From NCBI RefSeq assembly GCF_029227915.1, contig NC_079881.1, positions 4,898,001-4,962,000 of the forward strand: 64,000 nucleotides of DNA, in the 5' to 3' direction. The stretch is from Hydractinia symbiolongicarpus (Eukaryota > Cnidaria > Hydrozoa > Anthoathecata > Hydractiniidae). A model generated the notes under the pieces. It saw only the letters and a list, made by a program, of their open reading frames with translations, was not told the origin of the DNA and made no database searches. Made by a program: the position numbers and the translations under genes. Below are positions 24,055 to 37,300 of this stretch, in pieces (the first letter of the stretch is position 1; every line of letters begins with the position of its first letter).

Positions 24055-26235
24055 CGTCAAACTTTTATTCAACTTTTCGGAACTGCTATTCAACTTTTTT
24101 GGAACAAGGGTGCTGATAAGCCGCATACACTGTAAAAAGTGCGGGCGTTCTCGGGTGAGTTTGGCGTTTTGAAAAAATTCAAGTATTCGCCCGAAAAAAC
24201 CTGCATAGGCCTAGGTTTTTGGCATCATGGTTTGTGCTTTGATTTTTCTTGGTAAATTACTATTTGACTAGACTTTTCTACATAAACCCCTACCTTTGTG
24301 TTTTGTATTAGTCCCAGTCCTGTCTTTGTACTTTGTCCTATTTGTGATGTCCCGTTTCTTAGGTGGTCACCACTTTCATTTAAGCTATTTTGCTTTGTGG
24401 TGATCTCCTTTCAATAGACTTATTTACAACAATACTTATAAAATCATTTTTCTATAAAATCATGTACTTTTTGTCTATTGATGAATAAATTGTTACTATT
24501 ACTACTATCACTAATTCCTTTTCTATTCCGGAAAAATCTCGAACTTCTATTTAAAAAAAATTCTGAAACTTCCATTCAAAAAAAATCTCAAACTTCTATT
24601 CAAAAAAAGAAACTCAAATTTCTATTCAAAAAGCGTCCTGAACTTCTATTAAAAAAAATTTGTGAACTTCTCGTTAACGTGATATTAGCAATTTCGATTT
24701 GTTTTGTATTCACCACAAGGGAGCCAGTTAAGAACACTATGGAGAATGTGATTAGAGATATCATAAGGAGGAGTTTAAAATGCTTGTTACAACCAGCACA
24801 ACTTCAACCACTGTTGCAGCAACAAAATCAGCTACAACAGGAGACACTAAGTGGTTTGATTTCAAAAATCAGATGTGCAAAAACTTTGAAAAAACAAAAT
24901 AATTCAAAGAGCAATAAATATACCATGAAGACGAAAAAATTCCAGATATAATCACGCTTGGACCCCTACATGGAGAAATATGAAATGGTGAAAGTACGTA
25001 TGATGTGGTCACTATTACAGATGAAGAAGAGGGGGCTGTTCTATTCACTTGCCAACATTGCCAACATCACATTGCCAAGAGCAAAAAGTACCAGTACCTG
25101 CTGCTGCTAAACGACTTATTTGTTGGTCTGTGCATGTATACATACCTGGTGCGGATTGCTTACGGTGTATGCAAGATGCAGAGTATAATGTATCCAGTGT
25201 TGCAGACTTTACAAACAATGATAACTTTTTCAGTCAACTGAATGAACAGCAACCAGCCCCTCCTCGTTGCAGCAACAGTAGAGTCAATGCCTTTACTTCA
25301 AGAAATGAGTGGTGTTATTACTACACAAGCACAAGCTACTGACACTTCTGTATCTGTTTTTCCCAGCACTTGAGAAACTACCTATGCTGATACTTGACCA
25401 AAATGTCATCACATTTCAATAAATCGTTTGAAATTGTGATCAGAGTTGATGGAAACATTTATAAAGAAAAAGGTAGATATGCATTAATGCCTGGGTGTTC
25501 AGTGTTCAGTACCATTATCGGCCTTTATAAATCTTGGTACACCTTTAGTTTTTCTCACTGCATCAAGATAAAATTTGCCACAACTTCGGGTAATTTGTTA
25601 GAAGGCCCAACCTCGAGCCATATAAGTTTTTGCGAAAAACCGTCTATAGCCCCATGAATAGAAAAGCCAAAAGGCTTCAATTTATCATGGCCTTGGGCCT
25701 TGAGATACATATTTTTGACGATGTAATCTGCGTTTTGTTAGAACCACTACCATGAAGCTCCTTCAGGCTTCCTCAATTTGGTTCTCATAGGAGCGTACTC
25801 CTTAAACAGCCCTTCGTCGTTGTCCACTGCTCCGTAAGCGTCTTTTCAATGTTGATAAACTGATATTCACACCGTCCTTACTGTGCAACATTTCTCTTAT
25901 TTCAGAATAAGACAGACCCTGCTTGAAATAAGTTGTTAAAAGATCCATGTTTACGGCACAAATAAGCAATGATGTCCGTAAATTTTGAAGAGAAAAAAGT
26001 CGAGTGGAAGTTCCTCTTTACTAGAAAAATGTGAACAGCAGTTTATATAAAAAGTTAAACAGGAGTTCTGAAAAAAAATCTAAATGAAAGCTTCTAAAAA
26101 GTTTGAATAGAAGTTCCAAAAACAGTTGAATAAAAGTTTGGAAAAAAATGTATAGAAGTTCCGAACAATTGAATAGTAGTTCCGAAAAATGGAATAGAAG
26201 TTCTGAAAAGTGGAATAGAAGTTGGAACCTTGTCA
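24055..26235. mobile_element. Composite element with arms of 22-bp satellite-like subrepeats and a broken integrase-type transposase
   Basis: Both ends consist of degenerate copies of a unit close to cggaacttctattcaacttt: on the left at 24055-24110 and 24525-24670, on the right (reverse orientation) at 26020-26225. The left edge, caaacttttattcaactttt, and the right edge are therefore inverted relative to each other. Between them lie a broken integrase-like transposase on the minus strand (25460-25950) and uncharacterised reading frames on the plus strand (24690-25340). Satellite-like subterminal arms around a transposase fit a DNA transposon. Exact termini and target duplication could not be fixed. 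Confidence 0.5.
25460..25950 (-). pseudogene. Integrase-core (rve-like) transposase remnant
   Basis: The minus strand reads MDLLTTYFKQGLSYSEIREM and SLSTLKRRLRSSGQRRRA, a helix-turn-helix like that preceding the integrase core of a DDE transposase family common in cnidarians and fishes. Further on, in shifting frames, come YVSQGPRP, DKLKPFGFSIHGAIDGFS and GVPRFIKADNGTEH. The Asp of IDG and the Asp of ADNGTEH are catalytic-type positions of the DDE fold. Stops and frameshifts separate the blocks, so it is dead. I cannot fix the superfamily name (an IS3-like eukaryotic group is possible). Confidence 0.6.
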
Positions 26236-26790
26236 TAGTACTTAAATTATAATAAATATCTTAGTTGTATCTAAAATGCATTCATTACCAGTGATTGAAA
26301 ATTATATTCAGGTCAGGAAGAAAACAAATTATATATATTTTAAAAACTATTAGTCAGTCTGGAAAATCCTTCTTATTGCACAGTTAACTTCATAAGGTGT
26401 AAGCATGTAATTGCATGGTTAATTTTGATGCCCCTGTGCAATTGCACAGTTAAAATTTCTGCCCCTGGTTAAAATAGCTTAGCAAACTCAGATAGATGCA
26501 GATTTTCCTTATTCGGGAACGTAGTAGTGGTCAAACAGGGAAAAACTTATTTCACAATATGCATGGAGATTCGTAGATGATGCCTGATTTGCTAAGGTGT
26601 TTTAGATGATCTTTCAAGTTCCACAGAATATCATAATGAATTTTACCTAGTACATCAGAGTATAGCTTCTTGTTACAACTTTTAATTAGCCGCTCTCTAT
26701 ATTGATTGATGAATACTTTTAAATGCCAGGATTGTTGTTAACATTAGGTGTTTTTTAAATATATGAAAATAGTGATGACAATGTTCTTTG
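26236..26790. other. Intergenic, no gene seen
   Basis: AT-rich sequence with two short blocks of internal similarity (gcacagttaa, ttgcatggttaa, ttgcacagttaa near 26375-26455). No gene recognised. Confidence 0.4.
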
Positions 26791-26799
26791 GGTAGCTGT

Positions 26800-27530
26800 G
26801 TGAAGAAGCAAATTTTTTTATCATTAATATTTCTGCAGCAAGTTTAGTTTGAGCAAGAAGCAACCAGATCCATGCAGTTCTCTATTTCCAAATGATGATG
26901 GAGTTAAGTTGATATACTGGCCAATGTATGTCTCTTTTGGAAATAGTACCAACCCGTCTGAACAGATTTGCAGGTTGAGAAAATGTTGAGTGGTGTTTTC
27001 AAAAGTGTCCATAATTAATTGCAGAATTGAGTCAAAATTGTTGAATGATTGTAAAACTGATGTATGCGAAATTAGTTTCTTTAAAAATCACTTGGAAAAG
27101 TTGTTCTTGACCAGGCTTGTTGATAACATAATCTAGAATGATTTTGACTGCTTGTTTAAGCAGTATATACATAGGATACCACATCCAAAGAAATGAAGGT
27201 CAGCCCATCATTAACAAGTAACTTGTGAGGGTTTTATCGATATATCTTTCAGTAAATGTTTGTTGTGAGTCAGCGGTTTGAGTATAATTTTTATTTACTT
27301 GCCAACATTGTAATAAGTTGTTCAAATTGTATTGATGATTGGTCTGAATGGTAGAACACGATCAAATCTTTTGGAAAGTTTCGACAGGCCATGGAATTTT
27401 TTTGTGTTTTAGAGCCGATTATTTGGTAAATCTCCTTCGTTTTTTTATTGTTATTGAGCAGTTTTCTCAAGTGCGTGTTAAGATGTGTGTTTGTAGGGCC
27501 TTCATTAAAGCTTTTTGAATTTAGCAATGT
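26800..27530 (-). pseudogene. Penelope-like reverse transcriptase remnant
   Basis: On the minus strand, in several frames, the blocks FHGLSKLSKRF, PFRPIINTI and TTYYNVGK appear in order. These match the conserved fingers/palm start of Penelope-like reverse transcriptases (YGLPKxHK, PxRPIVS, YxxxKxL). Closer to 26824, FLNLQICSDGLVLFPKETYI and GQYINL resemble the later segment in which a Y/F-RK-TxTGQY motif occurs. The YxDD catalytic block between them is absent, implying an internal deletion. Stops and frameshifts are frequent. Confidence 0.55.
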
Positions 27531-28331
27531 TGGAGAACTAGTTCGTCATGGTGTGGCAGTCGTTCTTTAGGAGATTATTTCGAGTCAGTTGATTGCATAA
27601 ACTGGGTTATTACCGTCAGCTTAAGGCATAAGAAAAAAAGGTCACAAAGCGGTTGGGGACACATGTAGTGTATTAAGAGATTTTTCTAATCACTGTAGCT
27701 TCATTACATATAACGCAGGTAATGTTGCTCTTCGTCAAACACTCTGACCTGATAAAACATCTTCTAAATTTAATTTTCTTCTCTCAATTTTATATATAAA
27801 TCCACAAGTTAATTTGTAAGACCGGGACCAGTCAACAAAGACTTGTTAAAGGAAGTACCATGCTACAATAAAAAACACCCTTATTTTGACAAGTTTTTGA
27901 GGATGATCAATATCACTCGTTCAGCCATAAGGATTTTGTAATCTTCAAGCAGCTGAAGGTTTTTATCGAATTGTCTTTTTAATACAATTGGCATTTTGTT
28001 TGGATCTTTGTTGTAACTTTAAAAAACTACTTACATAAGGTACACTCATTAGTAACTAATTATGATAAAGAGTATGTGTAACTAAAACAAGTAATTGATT
28101 TTAATTATGCGTACAATGTGCTTTGGAGTAAATTAATGGTACTCATAAACATGTATCTTTGCTGGTGATCCTGACTGTAACACAAACATTTTTCTTTGAA
28201 CTACAGAGAAAACATCCATTAAAATCAAAGCAACTTTAGAATTCCAAATCAATCAAACTAACAAATATATTCAACATAGTCAATTGCTTGTATTTCTTAT
28301 TCCAGAAATATCTCTGAAATAATGGTGAAAG
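27531..28331. promoter_or_regulatory. 5' flank of FBF1
   Basis: AT-rich sequence upstream of the FBF1 start codon, presumably containing its promoter and 5' UTR. No core promoter motif stands out and no other gene is seen. Confidence 0.3.
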
Positions 28332-31300
28332 ATGTCATCCAGAAAAGGTAAGTTGATTCATACTTTAATTTATAAAGATAAAAATTTTGCTGATTATTTT
28401 TTGCAGAGAAAGTACATCGAAGAATAGGTGAAAGTCGAAATAAAAATTTCCATTATTTGAATACTCATGACGTCAGCATAAACCCTTCCATATACAAAAA
28501 TTTTCTTTCAGAAATTATGTCTCACTAACCTGTTGCCTCTATTCACGTCTTTAAACACTGCTCAAGAAAATGTTTAACATTTTATCCTTTGATGAATGGT
28601 TACAAAGATATTGAGGTTTAAAGATTATATAATGATGTCATCCAATTGCCCATTCTGGAACGTGTGGGTTGACAAACTTTTAGAAAGTTAGTCCCATTTT
28701 GGTCCCAAGTTGTCCCTAGTTACTAACACAGTAGATAACACTGGGGACATCCCAGCCTATATCACCAATGGTTGAAAATAAAAGTCCTCAAAATTATTTC
28801 AAATATACACCATTTGATCACTTTCATGAGTAAGTACATTCTGAAAATTTCAGCTTGATGTCTTTTTTCTACCAGCGTTTATGGCTATATGAATGCTTAA
28901 GCAAGAGCAGAAAATTCCCTAAAATGATGCCAGGAGTAATTTTAGGGTATCTAAAATCAGTTTTAGGGTTTGTTAAATGACCTGTCTTCCAGATGTTCCT
29001 ATAAAACTCAAACAGTTGTATTAAAATAATGCAGATCCAACTTTTACAACATTTACATTTGACAACTAGGAGAAGTTAAAAATGCTAGAAATAAAAAAAA
29101 AGCATTTCCAGCCTTGTTTATTTGAAAGTCTATAAAAGTATCAGGTCCCATAAGTATCTTGGTTTACTTCATAAAACACTGGAAATAAACTAAATTAGGC
29201 TGAAAAAATGTTAAAATTTAGTAAAATTCGACTTTTTTAAAGATTTTCTTATTAAAATGTCTCTTGACAGATAAACGTGCACCATGGAAACATTAGAGAA
29301 ATTGGAAAAAAAAAATTGATATCTGAAAATTGATACAAAGTGCAAATGTAGGTAAAATTTGCAGTTTAAGATTGCCAAGTTTGCGCTTTTACAGCACATC
29401 AAAACATCCTTTCTCTAATAAACAAATAAAACTTAAGAAAAAGATAGGATACAAAATCAGTGAAAGCCCATTATGATTGTTAAAAGTGGATTTTCCCGGG
29501 GTGGGGGAAGTTGTAATTTTCTGTATTTAAGGCATTTAAAGTTGACTATATTCTACATACATATTGTAAAAAAATATTTTTATTGCATTTTTTTCTGCCG
29601 GTTTCATTGCATTCTAGATTCTATTTTTGGTGATTTAATTCCATCTCATATTCTATTTTGAGTGATCCATTGCTTATTCCATTTTTGGTGATTACATTGA
29701 ATTCCAGAATCTTTTTTTGGTGATTTTATTGCATTGCAGATTCTTTTCTTTGTGATAACATTGAATTTCAGAATCTATTTTTGGTGATTAATTGCATTGA
29801 AGATTCTATATTTGGTGAATTCATTGCATTGCAGATTCTATTTTTAGTGATTTCATTGCATGGAAGATTCTATTTTTGGTGATTCCATTGTGTTGCAGAA
29901 TCTATTTTTTAAATTTCTACACATCCAAGTTATTTAGCCTAATCTTTTGCAATGCAATGGCTTCACTAATTGTAATTATGTTATTGACTTTAAACTAATG
30001 TATTAACATCAACAAAGACCTAATGTGTTGGCAAAAATAGAAGGCATTTTAACACATTTTATCACATCAATTTATCAAATATTATTGCTTTTGGTGCATT
30101 GAAATTTGTAAATGTTTTTTACAGTCAAGATAGGTAGCCGCAAGAAAAAGCAAAATGAGGAGCGCTGTGTGCATAAGTAGCACGTCTTCTTAAAATACAA
30201 ACAATATCTTAATTTAAATTGGAAGTGATTAAAACAAATTGTTTAATATTATTTGTAATAAAAGTACACAAATAGTTTGATACATTTGCGAGGAGCAATA
30301 TCAAGCAATATTAGATAAATTTTTAAGAATTTGAGTTCATCCTTAAGCAATACCATTTGCAATCAATTCAGGCTTGATATATTGATATAGCTAAAATTTT
30401 GAGTATCAACCTTTACTGTAAATTTTGCGCCAAAGCTACTGTTCATACAGACACTTGATCAAACAATAAAACCGAATAGCAAAATCTTTTTTTATGTAAA
30501 TAGGGCAAACTTTTGTAGCAGATGCGAAAATTTTTCTATGTTACTTTTAATATGTAACGTAGGTATTAAATGTTAACTGTTCACAAATTTGCTCTATTGC
30601 AAAATCTCAGTGTTTAGCGCATTGCACTTAGATGTAGTGGTTTCCCACAGTGCTGGCTCGTATCCCAAGTCGTTTTTCTAGAGTAGTAATTAAATTTGTT
30701 ATCGAATATTTGTTTTATATTTTTCTAAACAAATCAGTTTCGCAAAATTTCAATGAAAAAAAATTCTTGTCTAGTTACTTTTTAATTGTATTAATTATGT
30801 CTTTTCTAATGTGGTAAAAATTAATTTGCTTCAGCTTTAAAGTTTTCTTAGTAAGAACTTCACTGTCGCTAAACAATTTCCATGAATTTCATGGTCTGCT
30901 TTTAAAGGGTTATTAAAAGCTTTGTTCTGTTAAATGTGTGAGTTTTTATGTTATAGAATGGAAATACACTATTGAGGTGAGCAATAAATTAAGGTTTAAT
31001 TTGTTGTTCAATTTGTTTTTTTACAGTTCAAGATGACCATTTTTTTTTCTCTCCCCTAAGTTTGATTGTGTGTGTGAACTTAAACATTTGATTCCCTGTT
31101 AATTAAGATGTGGCAAGGCCTGAAGGAGCAGACATGGGTATGGAAGATTAGCTTAAAATTGCAGTAACTTAAAATTGCTCCCTATTTTTTAAAACACAAT
31201 ATGAGGAGGAAAAGCAAAACAAATAATTCTAGAGCAAAAAAAAAATAGAAAATAAATAACAGAAAATTTCAAATCATCAGCTCGAAGTACAAAACTGGGA

Positions 31301-34300
31301 AATTTCATAAAAATATTTCTTATTGACTTTTGCTGTGACAGCAAATCCCTGTGGTTTTTCACGGGGCAATGACTAGCTACTACAATAATACACTAACTGT
31401 GTCTTTTTGCCTGTCTGAATTTTGCAATGAAGATGTCCTTGTTTCCCATTTGTTAGCTGACCAATAAGCTCCATTACATTAGTTTGGTGCCAATAAGTTA
31501 AATATATTTAGTGAAGCCATTGCATTGCATTTTGAAGTCTAATAACATTATCTTCAATAATGTTATATCCTGCATGGGCAACTAGGAACAATTCCATAAA
31601 ACTCAATAGATCCCCTTTTATAACCAACATATTGATGATATATATCATCTAAAAAAACTTCAAGCCGTAATATCTCCGTAGCCGTTTGCCAAAAGCATAA
31701 GATTCTATAAATTATTTGATCAGTATTTTAAGTTCTACACAATAGAGGCAACAGGTAAAACAAAAACAAAAATAGAAAAATAGAATAAAATACAAAAACA
31801 ACATTATGTTATGATTTTAAATAGCGGAGCAAGTTCCCCTGTGTCACTCACGTTACAGCAAACAAAATTTCAAAAATAGTCTTAATATTGTCACAAACAA
31901 CTTCTTAAGTTTTGAAAATAATAAAAAAATGTTAGCTATTTACATTTATTAAAGAAAAAGAGTTTTGTAAAAGAATGAGACAATGCATTGCTATGAATCC
32001 ATTGTCAAACCATGTTTCCTTTTTTATTCTTTAATGTGCCTGTACCATGATACACCATCCACTGTTCTTGTATAAAGTGTTTGTGAAGTGAAGGTTGTTT
32101 TGATTTTTCTATTTCGATTTTTCTACAATTGTAGGCCGACAATCCAGAAGCTCTATTGACAATGTGCTGGATGATCTGCTTGAAAGTGACACAGGTTTTA
32201 TAGTTTATTCATTTTTTATTCTATGTTTCTATTGTTTAAGACATTTTTATTTTATATCTTTTCATTTTGTATCTGATTTTGAACATTCTTCGAAATGTTT
32301 AACCAAATCAGAATCTAATTAAATATAGTTTAATATAAGTGTACACAGATGCTTTTCATTTAAGGGTTCTACATGTTCTTTATGAATCTAGATTTATATA
32401 GCTGCAGAATAAACTATATTGAATTGCTTTAGTACATAACTTCCTTTTCAGAACAACAGTGTTTATATTTTAATTAAATTATTAATATCATTTTCACTCA
32501 TTGAACTTCATATCGAAACAAGATTTGACCAGTTTGGACCCATGAAGATCATTCCACTGTGGCGAATCCGCAAATAGAACTAACCAATCCATATTTTATA
32601 ATGGTTATAATTATCAACATTAAACAGAACTTTGACGTAAACAGTTTTCATTCTTTTTTATTATAGATACTGGGAAAAAACCTCCTGCTTCTAAACCAGT
32701 GAGTTACTATATTTTGTGGAACATGTTAAACATAATGTTCAACTCAAACTTTTCCACACAACTTTTCCATTGAATTTAACCTAATGCATTTCTTATCGGC
32801 TCAACTAAACAGCCATCTCTTTCCAATTTATATAGAGTATTCTAGCCTGTATATGTTTGCACAAAGCATTTGATATTTTTTTTTATTTTGAAATTTCAGG
32901 TTAATACCAAATCAGCAGCGAAACCAGTAAAATTAACTTCAGAGTGAGTTTACATCATTTATTTGTATTTTTCTTTACATGTTATGCAAGCAGGCTATTA
33001 GATAAAGGCAATTTAATTAGTTGTTCTACAGGCAATAAAGATAATAAAAAATTCTTTTGGTCTGCAAAATGAAAACAATTATAGAGAAAATATAGTTTGA
33101 CACACATAAAAAAACTATTGTACTCATGTTACCATGACACACGGGAAGAAACATCTTTTAATCAGGGTTTTGCGTGTGGAATCCTAAACAAAAGAAAGCT
33201 AAAGGAGACGAAAGTGGAAAGATACCATTTTAAATTTTCATTTTCTTTGCATTATTTCTCTTTAACTTTAAATCTGTATTATTTTTTACTAGGGTGGATC
33301 AGGCCCATAGAACAAATAATTAAATTGCCTTTGCCCTATGAGCTTTCAATCGCTCTAATTGATCTTGATTTTAGGCTGATTAGTTACCAAGAAAAATTGT
33401 AGTTTTTAAGAAAACAAGGAAGAAAAACAAATTTTACGATTTTAAAATTCTTGAATAAATTTCAGAAAAGCTGGGCAAACATTTACGCTATAAATAATAA
33501 TCAGATTTTTAATAAGACTCCTGTTTGAAAGTTCTGAATCTGTACACTAAACACTTCTCATTCTTTGTTTTTATTTTACTTGGCACAACAATATCAGATT
33601 ACTTTATACTGTACTTCAAATGTTTCTGCATGTATTGCAGTGGGTTAACTATGTTTCTCGTATTTTGCTCACTTCTAAGAACTATGTTTTTAATGCGCAC
33701 AGTGTCTCTACTTCAGTTTAATTACACTGATTATACTGACCCGTCATAATAAGAGTTCTGATCAGGGTAATTATTCTTATGATTTGCAAATTGTTTTGTT
33801 GCGGGTAGGGGGTACACACCTCTTTCCCCACAATTAATTTTGGAACTTTTATGATGATTTATTACCCATCTGGTTACACTGGAGCTTTCAACTTTTTTTT
33901 TATAAAAGTCATATTCTATCTATTTGTAATGCAAAACAAGGTGGCATGCTAGAGATTTGATTGGCTTCTCTACTATGTGCTGAGGATGGAGAGCAATGTG
34001 GTATAAGAGAGGAGATTTCCTGTAGATTATTCCCCAGGCCAACAACTAGTGTAATGTGACACAAGTTACATGATTATCTCTTTTTTAGTGCAAGTGATGC
34101 AGAATTCTACAAAAATTTGAAGAGTATAGGGGGTAACGAGATTATAGACAATTTTTCTGAGGTAAATCAAACAATTATGTAATAACAACGTAACATTTCA
34201 CAGAAACAAGGTGTATTTTTAAAAAACTTGTTCAATGGAGTAACTTCAGATATGCCAGAACAAGTTGTTGAGTGCTAAACTATAGCTATCTTTCAATATT

Positions 34301-37300
34301 GCACACATTTCTGCACTTTGATATTTAAGATCTGAGAAACTTACTATGTTGGGTCTATTTGTTTTCATAAGAGCTTGTTTTGAATTCATCCATTCAGTTA
34401 TGTTTAGTGTTTAGTGAAGTGAATTGTAATACTTTACTACTTTTCCTAGGACGAAGAATTATCCGATGATGCTGCAAAAAGAATTGTTGACAATATTGGG
34501 GTAAGATGGTAGTGCTGTCTTAAATTTTTCGTATTGGCTTTCATCTTATATCGGAATAGACGGGTTAATGAGAAAGAATATAGAAAGGAAATATATTTGC
34601 ACATGAACAGACTAGAGCTCTCTTATATAACATGGATTTTTCCATATGCCATTTCACTAGTTTTTCTATTATTTATGCTATATTTCTTCATGTAGGACTT
34701 GGATGATTTGGATGATGACCTTTTTGCAGGATTAGGTGGTCCGAAAAAAATCGTTAAGAAAAAAGCTGGTAATTTATATTCTTTATATTATATTTATATT
34801 ATTAATTTTCTTCTTTTTTGCACATGTTCCAAATATTTGTAGTATATTGAGTTAGTGCCATTAAGCAATTGCACTAACAGACAATTTCTATATGATTCCT
34901 ATAAACAAGCCTCGCTTAATGTGAGGCTTGTTTATAGGAAAGAGTAAAGAGTTTTTACCCTTGCTAAAACATTGTCCAAGGTCTTTGGATCTTTAATTAG
35001 TTTTAATAGGTTATGTGGATTGAATTTTTTTTAATTTTCAATTGTTTGTAAATTTGCTCGTTTTCAAATCCCTAATTTCATTTTTATTCTTTATTATGTG
35101 TTGATTTGAAACTTAACTTATCTAATTAATTTAGATCCCAAGCAATCCAGTCCTAAACGGAAAAAATCAGTTGAACCTTGTATGTTCTTTTTTAGGACCT
35201 AGTTTTCCTTTCTTATAGTATTTGATTCACATCAATGGATACTATTGAGCTCCATGTTCTTGCTTAACGTTACTGTGCTTAAAATAGCAATGATTACCAA
35301 AGCAGGAAAAAAAGGTGTTTATTTATCCTGGAAATTACTATCAGAGGCCTGGAAATAGTAAACAGGCTTTTCTAGAATACTAAGTGGGTGTTTTCATAAG
35401 AGGCAGGACAATTGCCAGGATGTACTTTTTCTACAATTTTTTGTATCCAACAATGACATTAGTTTCCTTTTCACTGTACTGTGAACTCTCTAGTCTTGTT
35501 ACCCATTAATTTTTAAGTTTAGTTAATTTGCTGCTATTGATTTGCGATCTGAGAATTTTCTTATGTTACTAGGTCCATTCATGGACTTTTCCTATGTCAT
35601 ATATTATAGTTTATTTTGCGTTAATCAAGGTTTTGTTTCTTTTGTTACACAGCTTACAATCCAGATGACCCACTAGCTGGCTTAGGTTTATCAGAAGATG
35701 AAGATTTTAGTATCTCTAAGAAAAAAACAACGCCTCACAAGAAGCCACTTAGCCGCAGACTGTCTGGTGACAAAATGAGAATTGAACCAAAACAAGGAGA
35801 CACTGATGATAAAGAACCTTACAGATCTCCCAGTAAGAAAGATGTATTGTTTTTTCTTTCTCTGTTATCGTTGTTGTTACTGCATTAGACAATCGAGTGC
35901 TTTTCTGCATATATTTTCTATTTTAGTTTTTCTTATAATTGTTATGCTAAAGCAATTCAAGTGGAGATGTCTGTGACGTTAAGTCCTTTTGTCCAAAAGT
36001 GAATTATTATGTCTAAAGTATTAGAAACTAAAATAGTTTCAGAATAGTCTTGCCTGTTGTTCAAATTTTTGACGTAAAACACATGTTCTTTTAGCTATAG
36101 ACATCCATGACGATCCATTCCTCACATCCAACGCGAAAGGAGGAAAACAAGATGTAAGGCGCAGTAGCTTTGATGATACGGGGAGCGAAAATGACATATC
36201 ACCACGTCATTCTGTGGAAAAACAAAGTAGGCATAAATCACGACGTAAAGTGTCTGTAGAACCTTCTCCACCTAAAATTGATGAGATCAGTCAACCAAAA
36301 GGTTAGAAATTCAGGTTTAATACTTTAAGCCACTCCTGTATGCTCATAATTTGTATGTCATGTATATACTGTGTTGTCATGTGTAAATTTAATCGTGTAA
36401 GATACTCCTATAATGTACAATCACACAGAGGTTTGCACAATCATATTTTTAAGTTACAACATGTTTTTTTTTTCGTATATATATATACAACCATTTTTTT
36501 CATTATCTTTGCACATGCTTAGATCAACAAATTGAATCAACAGTTTATAATGTGTTATCAATGCTGAAAGGTAATATGTAGAAATATGATTGTGTAAGAG
36601 CATTGTATATAACAGGTATTTATATGATCATATACGTCATATAAAATATGATCATTTGAGAGTGGCTTTAAAACAATGTAGTTGTTTATATATAAATTTT
36701 ATTTTTGTCGGTTAAAATAAGTTTAAAAATTAAATAAATTTTCAGAACCTGAAGTTAACTGTTGGTCTTTTCATTAGGCTTATTTTAACATTAACTAGCT
36801 GTTGGGCATATGGAAAAATAGACTAAGGCAGACAAAAAAATGTGAAATTGGTTTTCCAAAATGAGAAGTATAAAATATTGCAGAAACCCTGTTATTATAT
36901 GCTAATTTAATATTTACTTTCAGGTTTGTCCCCATTGTTCATTTTCTCTATTTGTTTAATTTTACAGGGAACGCCTCACCAAGAAGATCATCATCCCAAC
37001 AGAAGCCATCAAAGAAGACAAATGATGATATATTTGGAGATAGCGATGGACTGCCAGGTACCGGCTACTTGATAAGAATCATATTAAATAGCACATTTTT
37101 TCACAGATTGACAATTAAGTGTGTCTGAACACTATTCTGAAGTTGGTTACTTATTAACTCAATTACCTAACTTAGAAAAGTAAACATAAAATAAACAGTA
37201 CTCTCTGACACGCAAATCATGTTGATACTGTGTTGTCTATTCTACTACATTGTGGTTTTCGAAATTTTTTTTGAATATGGTACTGTGTTTTTTTGTTTAC

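Noticed and set aside
30125..30180. Possible extra FBF1 exon after an acceptor-like ttttttacag
   Set aside because: It joins in frame to exon 1 but reaches a stop after about 20 codons; exon 2 at 32135 gives the open reading frame.
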